A DNA stretch of 64,000 nt from Arcanobacterium sp. S3PF19 (GCF_000758825.1 NZ_JRMX01000014.1:62001-126000), one strand, 5' to 3'; shown: positions 8,723 through 19,063, counted from the stretch's first letter. Notes: generated by a model not told the origin, from the letters alone. Made by a program: numbers and translations.

Positions 8723-9526
8723 TCAGCCCGAACGCATCATGTTTGTCAGCGCAGGCCAGAAAGCGATATGCTCCCGGGAAAAATTCCGCGCCCCCAGAAA
8801 CACTCCTGCCCGCTTCACCTGCGGATCCACCCAGATAAACGAGCCGGAACGGCCAAAATGCCCAAATGTATCCGCGCTGAAAAGGCTTCCGAGCCAATGC
8901 GGATGTTTCGTGCCGCGAATCGAAAAACCCAGACCCCACGCATTGTCTTTCTGTTTTCCGTACCCCGGGAGAATCCCCGAAATTCCCGCAAACTGCACCG
9001 AAGCCGCAGCTTTGAGCGCGGCGGGCGGGATCAGTGTGGGAGAAAGAAGTTCGGCGGCAAAACGCATCAGAGAATCGAGGGTGGCGTAGCCGCCGAAAGC
9101 GGCAGAGCCGCGAATCGTGCAGGTGTCCATTTTCAGCGGAAGAAAAAGGTTCTTTTCAATATACGCGGCGGCGGGCATACCGCTTTTTTCCGCGATATAC
9201 TCCGCTATCAGGTCGTATCCGAAATTGGAATAAATACGCCTGGTGCCGGGGGCGGCGAGCGCGCCGCCCCGTTCGGGAGGCAGACCCGAAGCATGCGCAA
9301 GCAGATGGCGCAATGTGGATCCCGGCGGGCCGGCGGTATCTTCCGCGCGAAAAATACCGCGTTCGATGCCGATCAGAACGGCATAGGCCACAAGCGGTTT
9401 CGTCACCGAAGCGAGCGGAAAAACGACGTCTGGATCTCCCGCAAGAAGCCTGATTCCCGCCCTATCGAGGACGGCATAGGCGTGCGGAAAAGAAAATCCG
9501 TCTGCGCTCGGGGAAGAAAAATCCAT
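8723..9526 (-). CDS. Beta-lactamase-fold serine hydrolase
   Basis: A 267-residue class C beta-lactamase-like or penicillin-binding-protein-like hydrolase. The active-site tetrad SVTK (in LASVTKP), the Tyr-Ser-Asn element (RIYSNFGYD) and a C-terminal HFGRSGS in place of the KTG box are all visible in order. The family includes esterases, D-aminopeptidases and carboxypeptidases; no signal peptide is seen, so a cytosolic esterase or peptidase is likelier than an antibiotic-resistance enzyme. The start ATG at 9526 has a GATACT-like -10 element about eight bases upstream, suggesting a leaderless message. It has no operon partner. Confidence 0.8.
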   Translation of the reverse strand: MDFSSPSADGFSFPHAYAVLDRAGIRLLAGDPDVVFPLASVTKPLVAYAVLIGIERGIFRAEDTAGPPGSTLRHLLAHASGLPPERGGALAAPGTRRIYSNFGYDLIAEYIAEKSGMPAAAYIEKNLFLPLKMDTCTIRGSAAFGGYATLDSLMRFAAELLSPTLIPPAALKAAASVQFAGISGILPGYGKQKDNAWGLGFSIRGTKHPHWLGSLFSADTFGHFGRSGSFIWVDPQVKRAGVFLGARNFSREHIAFWPALTNMMRSG

Positions 9527-9634
9527 ATCCCAAGAGTATCCGCATTTTCCGGATTATCACACGTTAAAGACGCAAAATCCGCCGATATTGATGTGAAATA
9601 GGTTTCTTTTCATTTTTAGGGTAAACTAAGTGAT

Positions 9635-9952
9635 ATGGAATACAATTTTTCAGCGTCGCAAAATTCGATATTTACATCGGCACCCGATCCGCTGCTCGAT
9701 CTGCACACAAAGCCGTGTGCGCCGGATCTCTATGCCCCGCAGACATTTCACAGGTCGGCGGGCAATGCGGGCAGACCGTGCCGGGAGTGCATCTATGCCG
9801 CCAACCCCGCATTTCAGTCATCATGGAATGCGCATCCCTCGCAACTCTCCCGTCGGGGGGCCGGGCAGGTTCCCTCCTCCGCGTACACACCGGAAGACAG
9901 TGGCGAAAAAAATATTCTCAATACCATTTTCGACACATTGTTTAGGTGGTAA
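9635..9952 (+). CDS. Hypothetical 105-residue protein
   Basis: An unrecognised small protein without transmembrane segments. It is polar, rich in Ser, Pro and Ala, and contains a CRECIY pair of cysteines near the middle and a more ordered C-terminus, NILNTIFDTLFRW. The main support is the promoter geometry: TAAACT (9622-9627) lies seven bases before the ATG at 9635, the same arrangement as for well-supported genes here. It is isolated between the serine hydrolase and clpB. A shorter minus-strand reading frame overlaps it but has no such promoter. No function is proposed; it could also be a chance open frame. Confidence 0.4.
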   Translation: MEYNFSASQNSIFTSAPDPLLDLHTKPCAPDLYAPQTFHRSAGNAGRPCRECIYAANPAFQSSWNAHPSQLSRRGAGQVPSSAYTPEDSGEKNILNTIFDTLFRW

Positions 9953-9980
9953 ACGCCTACATTCGAAATTTGCGCAAAAA

Positions 9981-10014
9981 CGGGTGGGCGTGAAAACTCT
10001 TTCACGCCCACCCG
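9981..10014 (-). terminator. Rho-independent terminator of clpB
   Basis: A 15-base-pair stem (9981-9995 and 10000-10014) with a four-base loop lies 15 bases past the clpB stop. Reading the minus strand it is followed by a run of five T residues (9980-9976), giving a classical intrinsic terminator. Confidence 0.88.
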
Positions 10015-10029
10015 TTGCCTTACGCACAG

Positions 10030-12669
10030 TTATTTCACAGTGATCCGCAGACGGCAGCCCGCCGGCGCATCCGGATCGCTTTCTGTGCTGCCGGCCGGTC
10101 CGTCTTCCGGGCCCGCGGCATCCACGCTCAGCGTATCGCCGTCATGCACTTTCCCTGCAAGCAGCATCTTTGCCAGCCGATCCCCGATTTCTCTTTGAAT
10201 CAGCCGTTTCAGCGGACGCGCTCCGTACACCGGATCATATCCGTCCACCGTAAGCACATCCTTCGCCGCCTCGGTCAGTTCCAGCGTAATCCGCCTGTCT
10301 GCCAGACGCTTCAGGATCTGCGCAACCTGCAAATCCACAATCTTCGCCATCTGTTCCATCGTCAGCGGCTCAAACATGATAATGTCGTCCAGACGGTTGA
10401 GGAACTCCGGCTTAAAGTGCGCACGCACGGCCGCCATTACGCCCTCATTCTTTTCCTTCGCGTCCAGCTGCGGATTGCTCAGGAACTGCGAGCCGAGATT
10501 GGACGTAAGAATCAGAATCGTATTGCGGAAATCAACCGTCCGTCCCTGACCGTCCGTCAGACGCCCGTCGTCAAGCACCTGCAGCAGAATGTCAAATACT
10601 TCCGGGTGTGCCTTTTCCACTTCGTCCAGCAGAACCACACCGTAGGGGCGCCGGCGCACGGCTTCCGTAAGCTGTCCGCCCTCTTCGTAGCCCACATACC
10701 CCGGAGGCGCTCCGACCAGCCGCGAAACGGAATGTTTCTCCGAATACTCCGACATATCGATCCGCACCATTGCCCGCTCGTCGTCAAAGAGAAAATCGGC
10801 AAGCGTTTTCGCCAGTTCCGTCTTTCCCACTCCCGTAGGCCCGAGGAAAAGGAACGAGCCGGTTGGGCGGTTCGGATCGGAAATCCCTGCGCGGGAACGG
10901 CGGACCGCATCCGATACGGAACGCACGGCACGCTCCTGCCCGATCAGACGCTTTCCGAGACAGCTTTCCATCTCAAGCAGTTTCTCGGTTTCACCCTGCA
11001 TCAGACGTCCCATGGGAACGCCCGTCCAGGAAGAAACCACCTCGGCAATTTCGTCCGCATCTACCTTTTCGGCAATCATCGGAGCGGTTTCGCTCTGTTT
11101 GCCCTCGGCAGCCTCACTCTTGGCAATCTGCGCTTCCACCTGCGGAATATCGCCGTTTTGAATCCTGCCGGCATCCTCATAGCGTCCCTCGCGAATTGCT
11201 TTCTCCAACTGTGTGCGCAGCTCGTCCAGACGCACGCGCAGATCACCGACTTTGTTCCGGCCTGCTTTTTCCGCTTCCCAGCGGGCATTTAAAGCACTCA
11301 GCTCCTCGCTTTTGTCCGCAAGTTCGGCTTCCAGCTTCTCTCTGCGGTCTGCCGCGGCAGGATCGTCGCTGCCCGTCTCCTCCAAATAGGCTTTCTCCAT
11401 TTTCAGCCTATTCACCTGGCGCGTAAGCACATCGATTTCCTCCGGCGAAGAATCCAGTTCCATGCGCAGACGCGAAGCGGCTTCATCGACCAGATCAATT
11501 GCCTTGTCGGGAAGCTGCCGGCCCGAAATGTAACGGTCGGAAAGAGTGGCTGCCGCCACCAGTGCACCGTCGGAAATCGTTACCTTATGGTGTGCCTCGT
11601 ATTTTGGCGCGATCCCGCGCAGAATGGCGATTGTGTCCTCAACGGACGGCTCGCCTACGTAGACCTGCTGAAAACGGCGTTCGAGGGCCGGATCTTTCTC
11701 CACATATTCACGGTATTCGTCAAGCGTGGTCGCCCCCACAAGCCGCAGTTCGCCGCGGGCAAGCATGGGCTTGAGCATATTGCCGGCATCCATAGAACCG
11801 TCGCTTCCTCCGCCCGCGCCCACAACCGTGTGCAATTCGTCGATGAACGTTACGACTTCGCCGTTTGAATCCTTGATTTCACGCAGCACCGCCTTCAGCC
11901 GCTCTTCAAATTCGCCGCGGTATTTCGCTCCCGCAACCATCGCGGAAATGTCGAGCGCAATCAGTCTCTTTCCGCGCAGGGACTGCGGCACGTCGCCGTC
12001 CACGATCCGCTGGGCGAGCCCCTCGACCACTGCGGTTTTTCCCACACCGGGTTCGCCGATCAGCACGGGGTTGTTCTTCGTCCTTCGGGAAAGGACCTGC
12101 ACCACGCGGCGAATTTCCGCATCGCGCCCGATCACCGGATCCAGTTTTCCGTCTCTTGCTTCCTGCGTCAGATCCGTACCGTACTTTTCCAGCGCCTTAA
12201 ACGTTCCCTCCGGATCGGGGGAAGTGACTTTTGCCGAACCGCGCACGTTTGGCAGAGCGGCAAGAAGGGCTTCGCGCGTGGCACCTGCGGCGCGCAGAAT
12301 CTCCCCTGCCGAATGCCGGCTCCCGGCCAGGGCAAGCAGCAGATGTTCGGTGGAAATATATGCGTCCCCGAGAGCGGTTGCCTCCTTGCCCGCTGTCTGC
12401 AGCGCAAGCGAAAAATTGCGCGAGGGCGAGGGCTGCGCCACATTTTCCCCGCTTGCACCGGGAAGTGCGGCAAGGGAAGCGGATGTACGCGAAGCCACGT
12501 CGTTTATCTGTACGCCCACTGCCTGCAGCAGCGCAGCGGCAATTCCCTCAGGCCGGGCAAGCAGAGCGGCCAGCAGATGCGTCGGCTCGAGATGCGGATT
12601 ACCCGCACTCACCGCCATATCCAGGGCAGCCGAAAGAGCCTCCTGGGATTTAGTAGTCAGTTTGTCCAT
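10030..12669 (-). CDS. clpB: ATP-dependent disaggregase ClpB
   Basis: An 879-residue Hsp100 chaperone that works with DnaK to dissolve protein aggregates in the cytosol. The N-terminal Clp repeat domain (about residues 1-145) is followed by a first AAA+ module with Walker A GEPGVGKT and Walker B VTFIDELH, a coiled-coil middle domain (about 400-530) and a second module with GPTGVGKTE and [11 protein letters not shown]. Length is normal for ClpB, and the presence of the long middle domain excludes ClpC. A perfect HspR operator (12744-12764) lies about 75 bases before the start, linking it to the dnaK operon. Confidence 0.96.
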   Translation of the reverse strand: MDKLTTKSQEALSAALDMAVSAGNPHLEPTHLLAALLARPEGIAAALLQAVGVQINDVASRTSASLAALPGASGENVAQPSPSRNFSLALQTAGKEATALGDAYISTEHLLLALAGSRHSAGEILRAAGATREALLAALPNVRGSAKVTSPDPEGTFKALEKYGTDLTQEARDGKLDPVIGRDAEIRRVVQVLSRRTKNNPVLIGEPGVGKTAVVEGLAQRIVDGDVPQSLRGKRLIALDISAMVAGAKYRGEFEERLKAVLREIKDSNGEVVTFIDELHTVVGAGGGSDGSMDAGNMLKPMLARGELRLVGATTLDEYREYVEKDPALERRFQQVYVGEPSVEDTIAILRGIAPKYEAHHKVTISDGALVAAATLSDRYISGRQLPDKAIDLVDEAASRLRMELDSSPEEIDVLTRQVNRLKMEKAYLEETGSDDPAAADRREKLEAELADKSEELSALNARWEAEKAGRNKVGDLRVRLDELRTQLEKAIREGRYEDAGRIQNGDIPQVEAQIAKSEAAEGKQSETAPMIAEKVDADEIAEVVSSWTGVPMGRLMQGETEKLLEMESCLGKRLIGQERAVRSVSDAVRRSRAGISDPNRPTGSFLFLGPTGVGKTELAKTLADFLFDDERAMVRIDMSEYSEKHSVSRLVGAPPGYVGYEEGGQLTEAVRRRPYGVVLLDEVEKAHPEVFDILLQVLDDGRLTDGQGRTVDFRNTILILTSNLGSQFLSNPQLDAKEKNEGVMAAVRAHFKPEFLNRLDDIIMFEPLTMEQMAKIVDLQVAQILKRLADRRITLELTEAAKDVLTVDGYDPVYGARPLKRLIQREIGDRLAKMLLAGKVHDGDTLSVDAAGPEDGPAGSTESDPDAPAGCRLRITVK

Positions 12670-12743
12670 TGTTCCTCCAAAATCGGGGATACAGGCACAT
12701 GCCGCATCCCGTAAGTCTTTTCACTATCTGTAACGCACAAAAA

Positions 12744-12764
12744 CTTGAGTCTATTCCACTCAAG
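12744..12764. promoter_or_regulatory. HAIR operator (HspR site) upstream of clpB
   Basis: The sequence CTTGAGT-N7-ACTCAAG is a perfect match to the HAIR inverted repeat bound by HspR in Actinobacteria. It lies 75 bases before the clpB start. The HspR gene itself is in this window (14786-15286), so clpB should be repressed under normal conditions and induced by heat or protein damage. Confidence 0.92.
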
Positions 12765-12793
12765 TTTATTTTGCGGCACCCTGCGCCGGCGGC

Positions 12794-13771
12794 TCACAGA
12801 AACATATCGGCGGAAAACATCCACGGGCGCAGCACGGCCTGCTCCGGGGAAAACACCGACAGAAATTCTTCGGCACTGCCCACGGGCGGAAACCCGAGGG
12901 AAACAGACATTTTCTCCAGCAAATCGGGCACACCGACGCCCAAATCCCGCAGACGGCCCAGCGTTACCGCACCGTCACGCTTTGCCAGACGGACCCCGCG
13001 CGAATTGAGCACCAGCGGCACATGGGCATATTCCGGCTGCCCATAGCCCAAAATCCGCTGCAGATAAATCTGCCTGGGCGTGGAGGGCAGCAAATCGTCT
13101 CCGCGCACAATCTGCGTTATTCCCATCAGGGCATCGTCGACAATGGCCGTAAAATTATAGGAAAACACGCCGTCACCGCGGCACAGCACAAGGTCGTCCA
13201 CCGCCCCCGTATAATCTCCGCAAAAACGGTCGTGCAGCGAAATCGCCGGTGTATCGGTTTTCAGCCGCAACGCGGGCCCTCTGTGCTCCAGTTTCGCCAA
13301 ACGCACTGCGCGTTCTTCCGCGGTTAAATTTCGGCACGTCCCCGGATATGAGCCCGGCGGACGGTGCGGCGCGGAAGCAACCTGTGCCAAATCCCGGCGC
13401 GTGCAGTAACATTCATAAAGCAGACCCCGCCTGCGCAGTCCGTCGAGAATGCCGGTGTATATATCAAGACGCCGGGACTGCCGGATAATTTCCCCGTCCC
13501 AGTCAATGCCCAGCAGCTCCAGATCACGCAGCTGCACGGCCTCGTAAGCAGCACGGGAACGCTCATCAAGATCTTCAATCCGCAGCCGAAATTCCAGACC
13601 GTCGTGACGGGCGAGCGCCCACGCCAGCAAAGCGGTACGCAGATTTCCCACATGCAGTTCACCGGAAGGAGACGGAGCGTAGCGTCCCGCTCCGCGTTTC
13701 GCTTCTCCCGGGGACGCAGAGTGCCCGGGCTGTGATTTTCCGGCCGTCACCTGATCCGGATTTCCATACAT
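12794..13771 (-). CDS. gluQ: Glutamyl-Q tRNA(Asp) synthetase
   Basis: A 325-residue truncated paralogue of glutamyl-tRNA synthetase that attaches glutamate to queuosine in tRNA(Asp). It opens with GRYAPSPSGELHVGN (the HIGH-type ATP motif), has LRIEDLDE, a KMSKS-like VRLAKRDGA, and a zinc-site set YECYCTRRD ... PGTCRN that is typical of GluQ. It lacks the anticodon-binding half of true GltX. The ATG at 13771 overlaps the 3' end of the GNAT gene by 25 bases and is preceded by GGGGGAAGAAG. The two genes form one transcription unit. Confidence 0.9.
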   Translation of the reverse strand: MYGNPDQVTAGKSQPGHSASPGEAKRGAGRYAPSPSGELHVGNLRTALLAWALARHDGLEFRLRIEDLDERSRAAYEAVQLRDLELLGIDWDGEIIRQSRRLDIYTGILDGLRRRGLLYECYCTRRDLAQVASAPHRPPGSYPGTCRNLTAEERAVRLAKLEHRGPALRLKTDTPAISLHDRFCGDYTGAVDDLVLCRGDGVFSYNFTAIVDDALMGITQIVRGDDLLPSTPRQIYLQRILGYGQPEYAHVPLVLNSRGVRLAKRDGAVTLGRLRDLGVGVPDLLEKMSVSLGFPPVGSAEEFLSVFSPEQAVLRPWMFSADMFL

Positions 13772-14223
13772 TCTTCTTCCCCCAGACCGCGTTTTTCATT
13801 TTCGCACCGCGGGGGAAAAGACGCACCGGCGCAGAGAGAAAAACCCAGAGCGTCCAATGCTTCCCCGATCTGCCGCGCAAAACCAGTCCGCGGAGAGAAA
13901 CAGGCCAGCGCGGGCATATCTCCCAGAGAACGGCGCAGAAGTATTCGCAGCACCTGCGCGGCATCGAAACCGCTTTCCCGCAGATCGGACAGCGCAATCC
14001 ATTCCGCTCCGATCAGGCGCACGGCCCCCGCACCGAGAGCTCTTGCACGCAGACAGCCCAAAATTTTGCCGTCCTTCTCCGCCAGCCAATACGTGCAGTC
14101 CCGGGAAAAGGAAATTTCCTCCGCCAGCCGGGCTCCCGATCCTTTGAAATAGGCATCCGTCAGAGGCAGCATCGCCTGCGCATCCGATGCCAAAGCCTGC
14201 CGAACCGTAAACTTAAACGCCAT
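13747..14223 (-). CDS. GNAT-like acetyltransferase
   Basis: A 158-residue protein with the overall pattern of a GCN5-related N-acetyltransferase: an N-terminal helix after FTVRQALASDA, a central strand pair YWLAEKDGKILGCLRAR, and a later LRILLRRS segment that may correspond to the acetyl-CoA site. The Q/R-x-x-G-x-G/A pyrophosphate motif is not clear, so the assignment is moderate. The ATG at 14223 is six bases after a minus-strand TAAAAT (14235-14230), a leaderless arrangement. It is divergent from the YbaK gene at 14302 and overlaps gluQ downstream. Confidence 0.6.
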   Translation of the reverse strand: MAFKFTVRQALASDAQAMLPLTDAYFKGSGARLAEEISFSRDCTYWLAEKDGKILGCLRARALGAGAVRLIGAEWIALSDLRESGFDAAQVLRILLRRSLGDMPALACFSPRTGFARQIGEALDALGFSLCAGASFPPRCENEKRGLGEEECMEIRIR

Positions 14224-14301
14224 AACACCATTTTATGCATGTAACGGCAAAAACGGGAAACGCGGGTTTCCCATTTTCCGCGCGCGTACTATCCTAAAAA
14301 C

Positions 14302-14808
14302 ATGGCGAAAAAACATCGGCAAGCAGGCACGCCCGTACTCCGGGCCCTGCAGGCGGCAGGCATAAAATACAGGCTTTACGAATACGAACATTCTTCCGTG
14401 ATGGAACACGGATACGCTCTCGACACCGCCGACGTACTCGGATTGGATCCCGCCCTTATTTACAAAACGCTCCTGATAGAGGACGAAAAAGAAAATCCCG
14501 CCGTGGCCGTCGTGCCCGCCACACAGAAGCTGAGTCTGAAACTGATGGCAAAAGCCCTCGGCGTTAAAAGCGTAAAAATGCCCGAGCCTGCCAAAGCCGA
14601 ACGGATCACCGGATACGTAACGGGGGGAATCTCGCCGATAGGGCAAAAACGGGCACTGCGCACCGTAATCGACTCCGATGCCGAAAAACTTCCGCAGATG
14701 CTGGTCTCCGGCGGGAAGCGTTCACTGTCTGTCGGAATTTCCCCCGCGGATCTGATTCGGCTCACAGGGGCAAAAGTTGCCCCGATTACCGCCAATAAGG
14801 ATGGATAA
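14302..14808 (+). CDS. ybaK: YbaK/EbsC aminoacyl-tRNA deacylase
   Basis: A 168-residue Cys-tRNA(Pro)/Cys-tRNA(Cys) editing deacylase. The family sequence is seen as YEYEHSS near the start, KTLLIEDE with the catalytic lysine region, AVVPATQKLSLK and TGYVTGGISPIGQ, which is the conserved glycine-rich loop. It removes mischarged amino acids from tRNA in the cytosol. The ATG at 14302 lies six bases after TATCCT (14290-14295), so the message is probably leaderless. Its 3' end overlaps the 3' end of hspR on the other strand by 23 bases, an antisense convergence that may couple the two levels. Confidence 0.9.
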   Translation: MAKKHRQAGTPVLRALQAAGIKYRLYEYEHSSVMEHGYALDTADVLGLDPALIYKTLLIEDEKENPAVAVVPATQKLSLKLMAKALGVKSVKMPEPAKAERITGYVTGGISPIGQKRALRTVIDSDAEKLPQMLVSGGKRSLSVGISPADLIRLTGAKVAPITANKDG

Positions 14809-15286
14809 GATCGCGCGGCTGCCACAGCACCATGTCGCGGGAGTCGCGTTCCTCACGCAGAATTTTGCGCAGGGTACCCAAACGGTCGGCCATCGTCACG
14901 CTCCCGATGGAATCGGCGGCAAAAACACGTTTTTCGCGTTCTGTGCGCCGCAGCAGCTCATTGTGCAGAAATTCGGCTGCGGCCGTCACTTTTTCCAGTT
15001 TTGCGGAAAGCTTCTCCCCGCGTTCGCGAAGTTTGGCCACCTCATCCATCAGTTCCATGATTCGGGCGATACCTGCCAGATTCACTCCCCCGTCCTGCGA
15101 AAGATGCTGAATCTCCAGCAGTTTGTCTACGTCGTTGAGTGAATAGCGGCGTCCGCCGCCGCGCGTCCTGTGCGCCACAACGAGCCCCAGACGGTCGTAC
15201 TGACGCACAGTCTGCGGATGCATTCCCGCCAGTTCGGCGGCTACGGACACCGTAAGCAGCGGCGCGGAACGGGATATCTGTGCCAT
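14786..15286 (-). CDS. hspR: Heat-shock repressor HspR
   Basis: A 166-residue MerR-family repressor encoded last in the dnaK operon. The helix-turn-helix contains VAELAGMHPQTVRQYDRLGL and the MerR wing GGGRRYSLNDVDKL, followed by a C-terminal coiled coil. HspR binds HAIR inverted repeats together with DnaK, shutting off the heat-shock genes; this gives a feedback loop in which free DnaK restores repression. HAIR sites are present upstream of dnaK and clpB in this window. It starts one base after the dnaJ stop, so the two are translated together. Confidence 0.95.
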   Translation of the reverse strand: MAQISRSAPLLTVSVAAELAGMHPQTVRQYDRLGLVVAHRTRGGGRRYSLNDVDKLLEIQHLSQDGGVNLAGIARIMELMDEVAKLRERGEKLSAKLEKVTAAAEFLHNELLRRTEREKRVFAADSIGSVTMADRLGTLRKILREERDSRDMVLWQPRDLIHPYWR

Positions 15287-15287
15287 C

Positions 15288-16268
15288 TCACACCTGCGCC
15301 ATCTTCATGAACTCGGCGCGCGGATCGGCGTCCTGCGTAGATTTGCGGAAAGCCTCAACCGCCGCACGGGTTTCGTCGGACATCTTCTTGGGCACAACCA
15401 CCTTCAGCCGTGCATACAGATCGCCCGCTTTCCCCTGCGCGCCGGAAATTCCCTGTCCGCGCACACGCAGCAGTTTGTCGGAAGAAGACCCCGCGGGGAT
15501 CTTCACTTTCACCGTCGATCCGTTCAGAGTCGGAATCTCCGCCTCTGCGCCCAAGGCCGCCTCGGCAAACGACACCGGCACATTCACATATACATCTCTG
15601 CCTTTCAGCTCGTACACGGGATGCGGTTCAACGTTTACCTCAAGCAGGATGTCTCCCGGGGCGCCGCCGTTTCTTCCCGGGGCGCCTTTCCCGGCAATCC
15701 TTACTTTCCGGCCGTTGCCGATTCCTGCCGGAATACGCGCGGCAATGCTGCGGCCCTCCACGGAGATATGCAGTGTCGTCCCCTTTGCCGCTTCACGCAG
15801 CGGAATGGAAACCTTGGCCCGCACATCCTCTCCGCGCTGCGGACGCCGGGCAAACCCTCCGAAACCGCCGAAACTGCTGCCGCGTGCGCCCCGGGAGCCG
15901 AACATTCCCGAAAGAACATCCTCAAACCCTGCCGAACCGCCTTTGGTCTGAAAACGGACGTTGCCGCCGTTAAACATCGAATACACGTCTTCGAAACCGC
16001 CGTTGCCGCCGGGAGCAAAACGCGCACCGCCGCCGCCCATGGCGCGCAAAGCGTCGTACTGCCTGCGGTCCTGCTCATTGGACAGCACCTGATAGGCTTC
16101 GGAAATCTGCTTGAATTTCTCTTCGGCCGCCTTGTCTCCCGGATTCTGATCCGGGTGGTACCTGCGCGCCAGCTTTCGGTAAGCCTTTTTCACCTGCTCA
16201 GCCGTTGCCGTTTTTTCCACTCCAAGAACTTTGTAAAAATCTTTTTGCATCCAATCCTGGCTTGCCAT
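15288..16268 (-). CDS. dnaJ: DnaJ-type co-chaperone without zinc finger
   Basis: A 326-residue J-domain protein that stimulates the ATPase of DnaK. The J domain (about residues 8-75) carries the essential HPD in [11 protein letters not shown] glycine-rich linker follows (about 80-145), then the two substrate-binding C-terminal domains ending before DEARAAVEAF-like residues. The CxxCxGxG zinc repeats of type I DnaJ are absent, so this is the type II or CbpA-like form found in the actinobacterial dnaK operon. The ATG at 16268 is seven bases after GGAGGT; a GTG one codon earlier is an alternative. Confidence 0.93.
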   Translation of the reverse strand: MASQDWMQKDFYKVLGVEKTATAEQVKKAYRKLARRYHPDQNPGDKAAEEKFKQISEAYQVLSNEQDRRQYDALRAMGGGGARFAPGGNGGFEDVYSMFNGGNVRFQTKGGSAGFEDVLSGMFGSRGARGSSFGGFGGFARRPQRGEDVRAKVSIPLREAAKGTTLHISVEGRSIAARIPAGIGNGRKVRIAGKGAPGRNGGAPGDILLEVNVEPHPVYELKGRDVYVNVPVSFAEAALGAEAEIPTLNGSTVKVKIPAGSSSDKLLRVRGQGISGAQGKAGDLYARLKVVVPKKMSDETRAAVEAFRKSTQDADPRAEFMKMAQV

Positions 16269-16344
16269 CACGCATCACCTCCGATTTTGTTCCATATATC
16301 CGCGATAGGCATTTTGTTGTTTTTTCCGGGCATTAATTCAGACA

Positions 16345-16938
16345 TCATTGCGGGGAGACCACGCCGACCCGCGCCGGACGCAGAATCTTCTCCCCCTGCC
16401 TGTATCCCAGCTGAATCAGCTGTGCCACCTGTTCCGATTCCACATCGGAAGATGTTTGGTGCATCAGTGCCTCATGCAGCTGCGGATCAAATTTATCTCC
16501 GACGGCCCCGAAACGCTCCAAATTAAAATTCGTGCGCAGAGTCTGCTCCAGCTCATCTACGACTTTGCCCGCACCGCCGGTCAGATCTCCGTGTTCGCGG
16601 GCCAAATGCGCATTGTCCAGCACGCCCAAAAGCGCTTCCAGAACCCTGCCGATACCCTGCTCGCGGGCGTTCGTCTGCTCCTGCTTTGCCCGCTTCACGT
16701 AATTGCCGTATTCTTGGCGCAGGTTGTAAAGATCGGCATTGCACCGCGCAAGACTGTCTTCCAGCTCGGTAATTTTCAGCAAAGCCTTATCCAGGGGCGA
16801 AAGCTCTTCGGCTGCGGCGTCCGTTCCGCTTTCCGTCTCCCGGTCCTCACCGTGCGGCTCCGGTTTCTCCTGCGACGGACCGCCGTGAATACCCGAAACT
16901 TCGTCTTCCTGCGGTGTCGGCTTCTCTTCGTTGTTCAA
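16345..16938 (-). CDS. grpE: Nucleotide exchange factor GrpE
   Basis: A 197-residue cofactor that releases ADP from DnaK. The N-terminus is long, acidic and low in complexity, as usual; a coiled coil (about 55-110, LDKALLKITELEDSLARCN) leads into the conserved core, with GVLDNAHLAREHG, VVDELEQTLRTN and FDPQLHEALMH, ending near VGVVSP. The TTG at 16938 is chosen because AAGGGGGAAG lies immediately upstream; the reading frame extends further 5' but that part crosses the hairpin region and looks non-coding. It is second in the heat-shock operon. Confidence 0.92.
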   Translation of the reverse strand: MNNEEKPTPQEDEVSGIHGGPSQEKPEPHGEDRETESGTDAAAEELSPLDKALLKITELEDSLARCNADLYNLRQEYGNYVKRAKQEQTNAREQGIGRVLEALLGVLDNAHLAREHGDLTGGAGKVVDELEQTLRTNFNLERFGAVGDKFDPQLHEALMHQTSSDVESEQVAQLIQLGYRQGEKILRPARVGVVSPQ

Positions 16939-17030
16939 TTCTTCCCCCTTTGGCTGTCTGTCTTTTCGCTGCGGCAGAGTGTCCGACAGACCTGCCGGAC
17001 AAAATCCGCAGCCCGAAATCCTCGTATTTT

Positions 17031-17058
17031 CGGGTGGGCGCCCGCAGGCGCCCACCCG
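17031..17058 (-). terminator. Stem-loop between dnaK and grpE
   Basis: A 12-base-pair GC-rich inverted repeat (17031-17042 and 17047-17058) with a four-base loop lies just after the dnaK stop. No T-run follows, so it is probably a processing or attenuation hairpin that leaves dnaK more abundant than grpE, dnaJ and hspR rather than a full stop. Confidence 0.6.
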
Positions 17059-17079
17059 AAGAATGGGAACATTTAACGG

Positions 17080-18942
17080 TTACTTCTGCTCCCCGTCGTC
17101 GTCCACAATCTCCGCATCCACAACATCATCGGCATTCGGAGTTTCCGCTGCGGCGTCTCCGGCCGCATTCTGCGTTCCCTCCGCCTGCGTCTGCGCATAC
17201 AGAGCCTCGCCGATCTTCTGCGACTTCTCGTTCAGCGTTTCCTGTGCCTTCTTGATGGCCTCGGTATCCTCGCCTTCCAGAGCCTTACGCAAGGCGTCGT
17301 TCGCTTCCTTAACTTCCGTCACCACAGAGTCGTCCAGCTTTTCCGCATTGTCTTTCAGCAGCTTGTCAATCGCATACACCTGCTGCTCCGCCGCGTTGCG
17401 CACATCGGCTTCTTCCCTGCGCTTTTCGTCTTCGGCAGCATGCTCTTCGGCTTCCTTCACCATCCGGTCGATGTCTTCTTTCGACAGTGCCGAACCGCCG
17501 GTAATCGTAACCGACTGCTCCTTGCCCGTGCCACGGTCTTTTGCCGAAACATGGACGATACCGTTGGCGTCGATGTCGAAAGTAACTTCGATCTGCGGCA
17601 TTCCGCGCGGAGCCGGGGCAATCCCGGTCAGCTCGAAGGTGCCGAGGAGCTTGTTGTCACGGGCAAACGAACGCTCGCCCTGGTAGACCTGAATCAGCAC
17701 GGAAGGCTGATTGTCTTCCGCAGTGGAGAACACTTCGCTGCGCTTGGTCGGAATAGCGGTGTTGCGCTCGATGAGCTTGGTCATCACGCCGCCCTTGGTT
17801 TCAATGCCGAGAGAAAGCGGAGTGACATCGATCAGCAGTACATCCGTACGGTCTCCCGAAATCACACCTGCCTGCAGAGCGGCACCCACGGCAACTACCT
17901 CATCGGGGTTTACGCCCTTGTTCGGTTCGCGCCCGCCGGTCAGCTCCTTCACAACCTCGGTTACCGCCGGCATTCTTGTGGAACCGCCGACGAGAACCAC
18001 ATGGTCGATCTGCGACAGCTTGATTCCTGCGTCCTCAATCACCTTCCTGAACGGTACCTTCGTCCGCTCCAGCAGATCTTTCGTCATCTCTTCAAACTTT
18101 GCCCGGGTGAGCTTTTCATCCAAATGGATCGGCCCGTTCTCCGTCATCGAAAGATACTGCAGAGTGATATTGGTGGACGTGGCGGAAGAAAGCTCCTTCT
18201 TTGCCTGCTCCGCCGCTTCCTTCAGACGCTGCAGTGCGATCTTGTCTTTCGACAGGTCGGCTCCGTAATTCGTCTTTACCCGGTCTACCAGCCAGTCAAC
18301 AATCCGCTGATCCCAGTCGTCGCCGCCGAGACGGTTGTCGCCGGAAGTTGCGCGGACCTGAATAGTGGAGAAATCGTCGTCGTCCTTACCGACTTCCAGC
18401 AGGGACACATCGAACGTTCCGCCGCCCAGGTCGAACACAAGAATCAGTTCGTCTTCCTTCCCCTTTTCCAGGCCATAGGCCAAAGCGGCCGCAGTAGGTT
18501 CGTTTACGATTCGCTTTACATTCAGACCGGCAATCTGACCTGCGTCCTTGGTTGCCTGACGCTGCGCGTCGTTAAAGTATGCCGGGACGGTGATCACCGC
18601 GTCGGTCACGCTTTCGCCAAGGTAGGCCTCGGCGTCCTTCTTCAGTTTTTGCAGAATAAAAGCCGAAATCTGCTGCGGAGTATAGGTCTTGCCGTCTATT
18701 TCAACCTTCCAGCTGTTGTCGCCCATATGACGCTTCACGGAAGAAATTGTGCGGTCCACGTTTGTAACCGCCTGACGTTTTGCGATTTCACCCACAAGGA
18801 TCTCTCCCGTCTTGGAGAATCCTACTACAGACGGGGTTGTGCGCTGCCCTTCCGCATTTGCAATGACGGTCGGCTCGCCGCCTTCCAGTACGGTAACTAC
18901 CGAATTTGTGGTTCCAAGATCAATGCCTACTGCACGGGCCAT
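17080..18942 (-). CDS. dnaK: Hsp70 chaperone DnaK
   Basis: A 620-residue ATP-driven chaperone. The nucleotide-binding domain begins [15 protein letters not shown] and has [17 protein letters not shown] and [11 protein letters not shown], while the substrate domain includes [19 protein letters not shown] and [16 protein letters not shown]-terminal acidic tail ends with [12 protein letters not shown]. The linker, lid and phosphate motifs are all intact and length is typical. The start at 18942 has AAAGGAGACG upstream. It is first gene of dnaK-grpE-dnaJ-hspR, with a HAIR operator at 19064-19084. Confidence 0.98.
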   Translation of the reverse strand: MARAVGIDLGTTNSVVTVLEGGEPTVIANAEGQRTTPSVVGFSKTGEILVGEIAKRQAVTNVDRTISSVKRHMGDNSWKVEIDGKTYTPQQISAFILQKLKKDAEAYLGESVTDAVITVPAYFNDAQRQATKDAGQIAGLNVKRIVNEPTAAALAYGLEKGKEDELILVFDLGGGTFDVSLLEVGKDDDDFSTIQVRATSGDNRLGGDDWDQRIVDWLVDRVKTNYGADLSKDKIALQRLKEAAEQAKKELSSATSTNITLQYLSMTENGPIHLDEKLTRAKFEEMTKDLLERTKVPFRKVIEDAGIKLSQIDHVVLVGGSTRMPAVTEVVKELTGGREPNKGVNPDEVVAVGAALQAGVISGDRTDVLLIDVTPLSLGIETKGGVMTKLIERNTAIPTKRSEVFSTAEDNQPSVLIQVYQGERSFARDNKLLGTFELTGIAPAPRGMPQIEVTFDIDANGIVHVSAKDRGTGKEQSVTITGGSALSKEDIDRMVKEAEEHAAEDEKRREEADVRNAAEQQVYAIDKLLKDNAEKLDDSVVTEVKEANDALRKALEGEDTEAIKKAQETLNEKSQKIGEALYAQTQAEGTQNAAGDAAAETPNADDVVDAEIVDDDGEQK

Positions 18943-19063
18943 AATTATCGTCTCCTTTTAAGTTTCAACGGCTTTGGCCGGCTCTGCGCCGCCCGCCGCC
19001 TTTACAGCTAATGGATCAAGTTTGCCCAAGTGAGCTGACTTTCGTCAAACCCACTTAATCATT

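Noticed and set aside
8723-9526. Antibiotic-resistance beta-lactamase.
   Set aside because: No signal peptide and HFGRSG in place of KTG; an esterase or peptidase is likelier.
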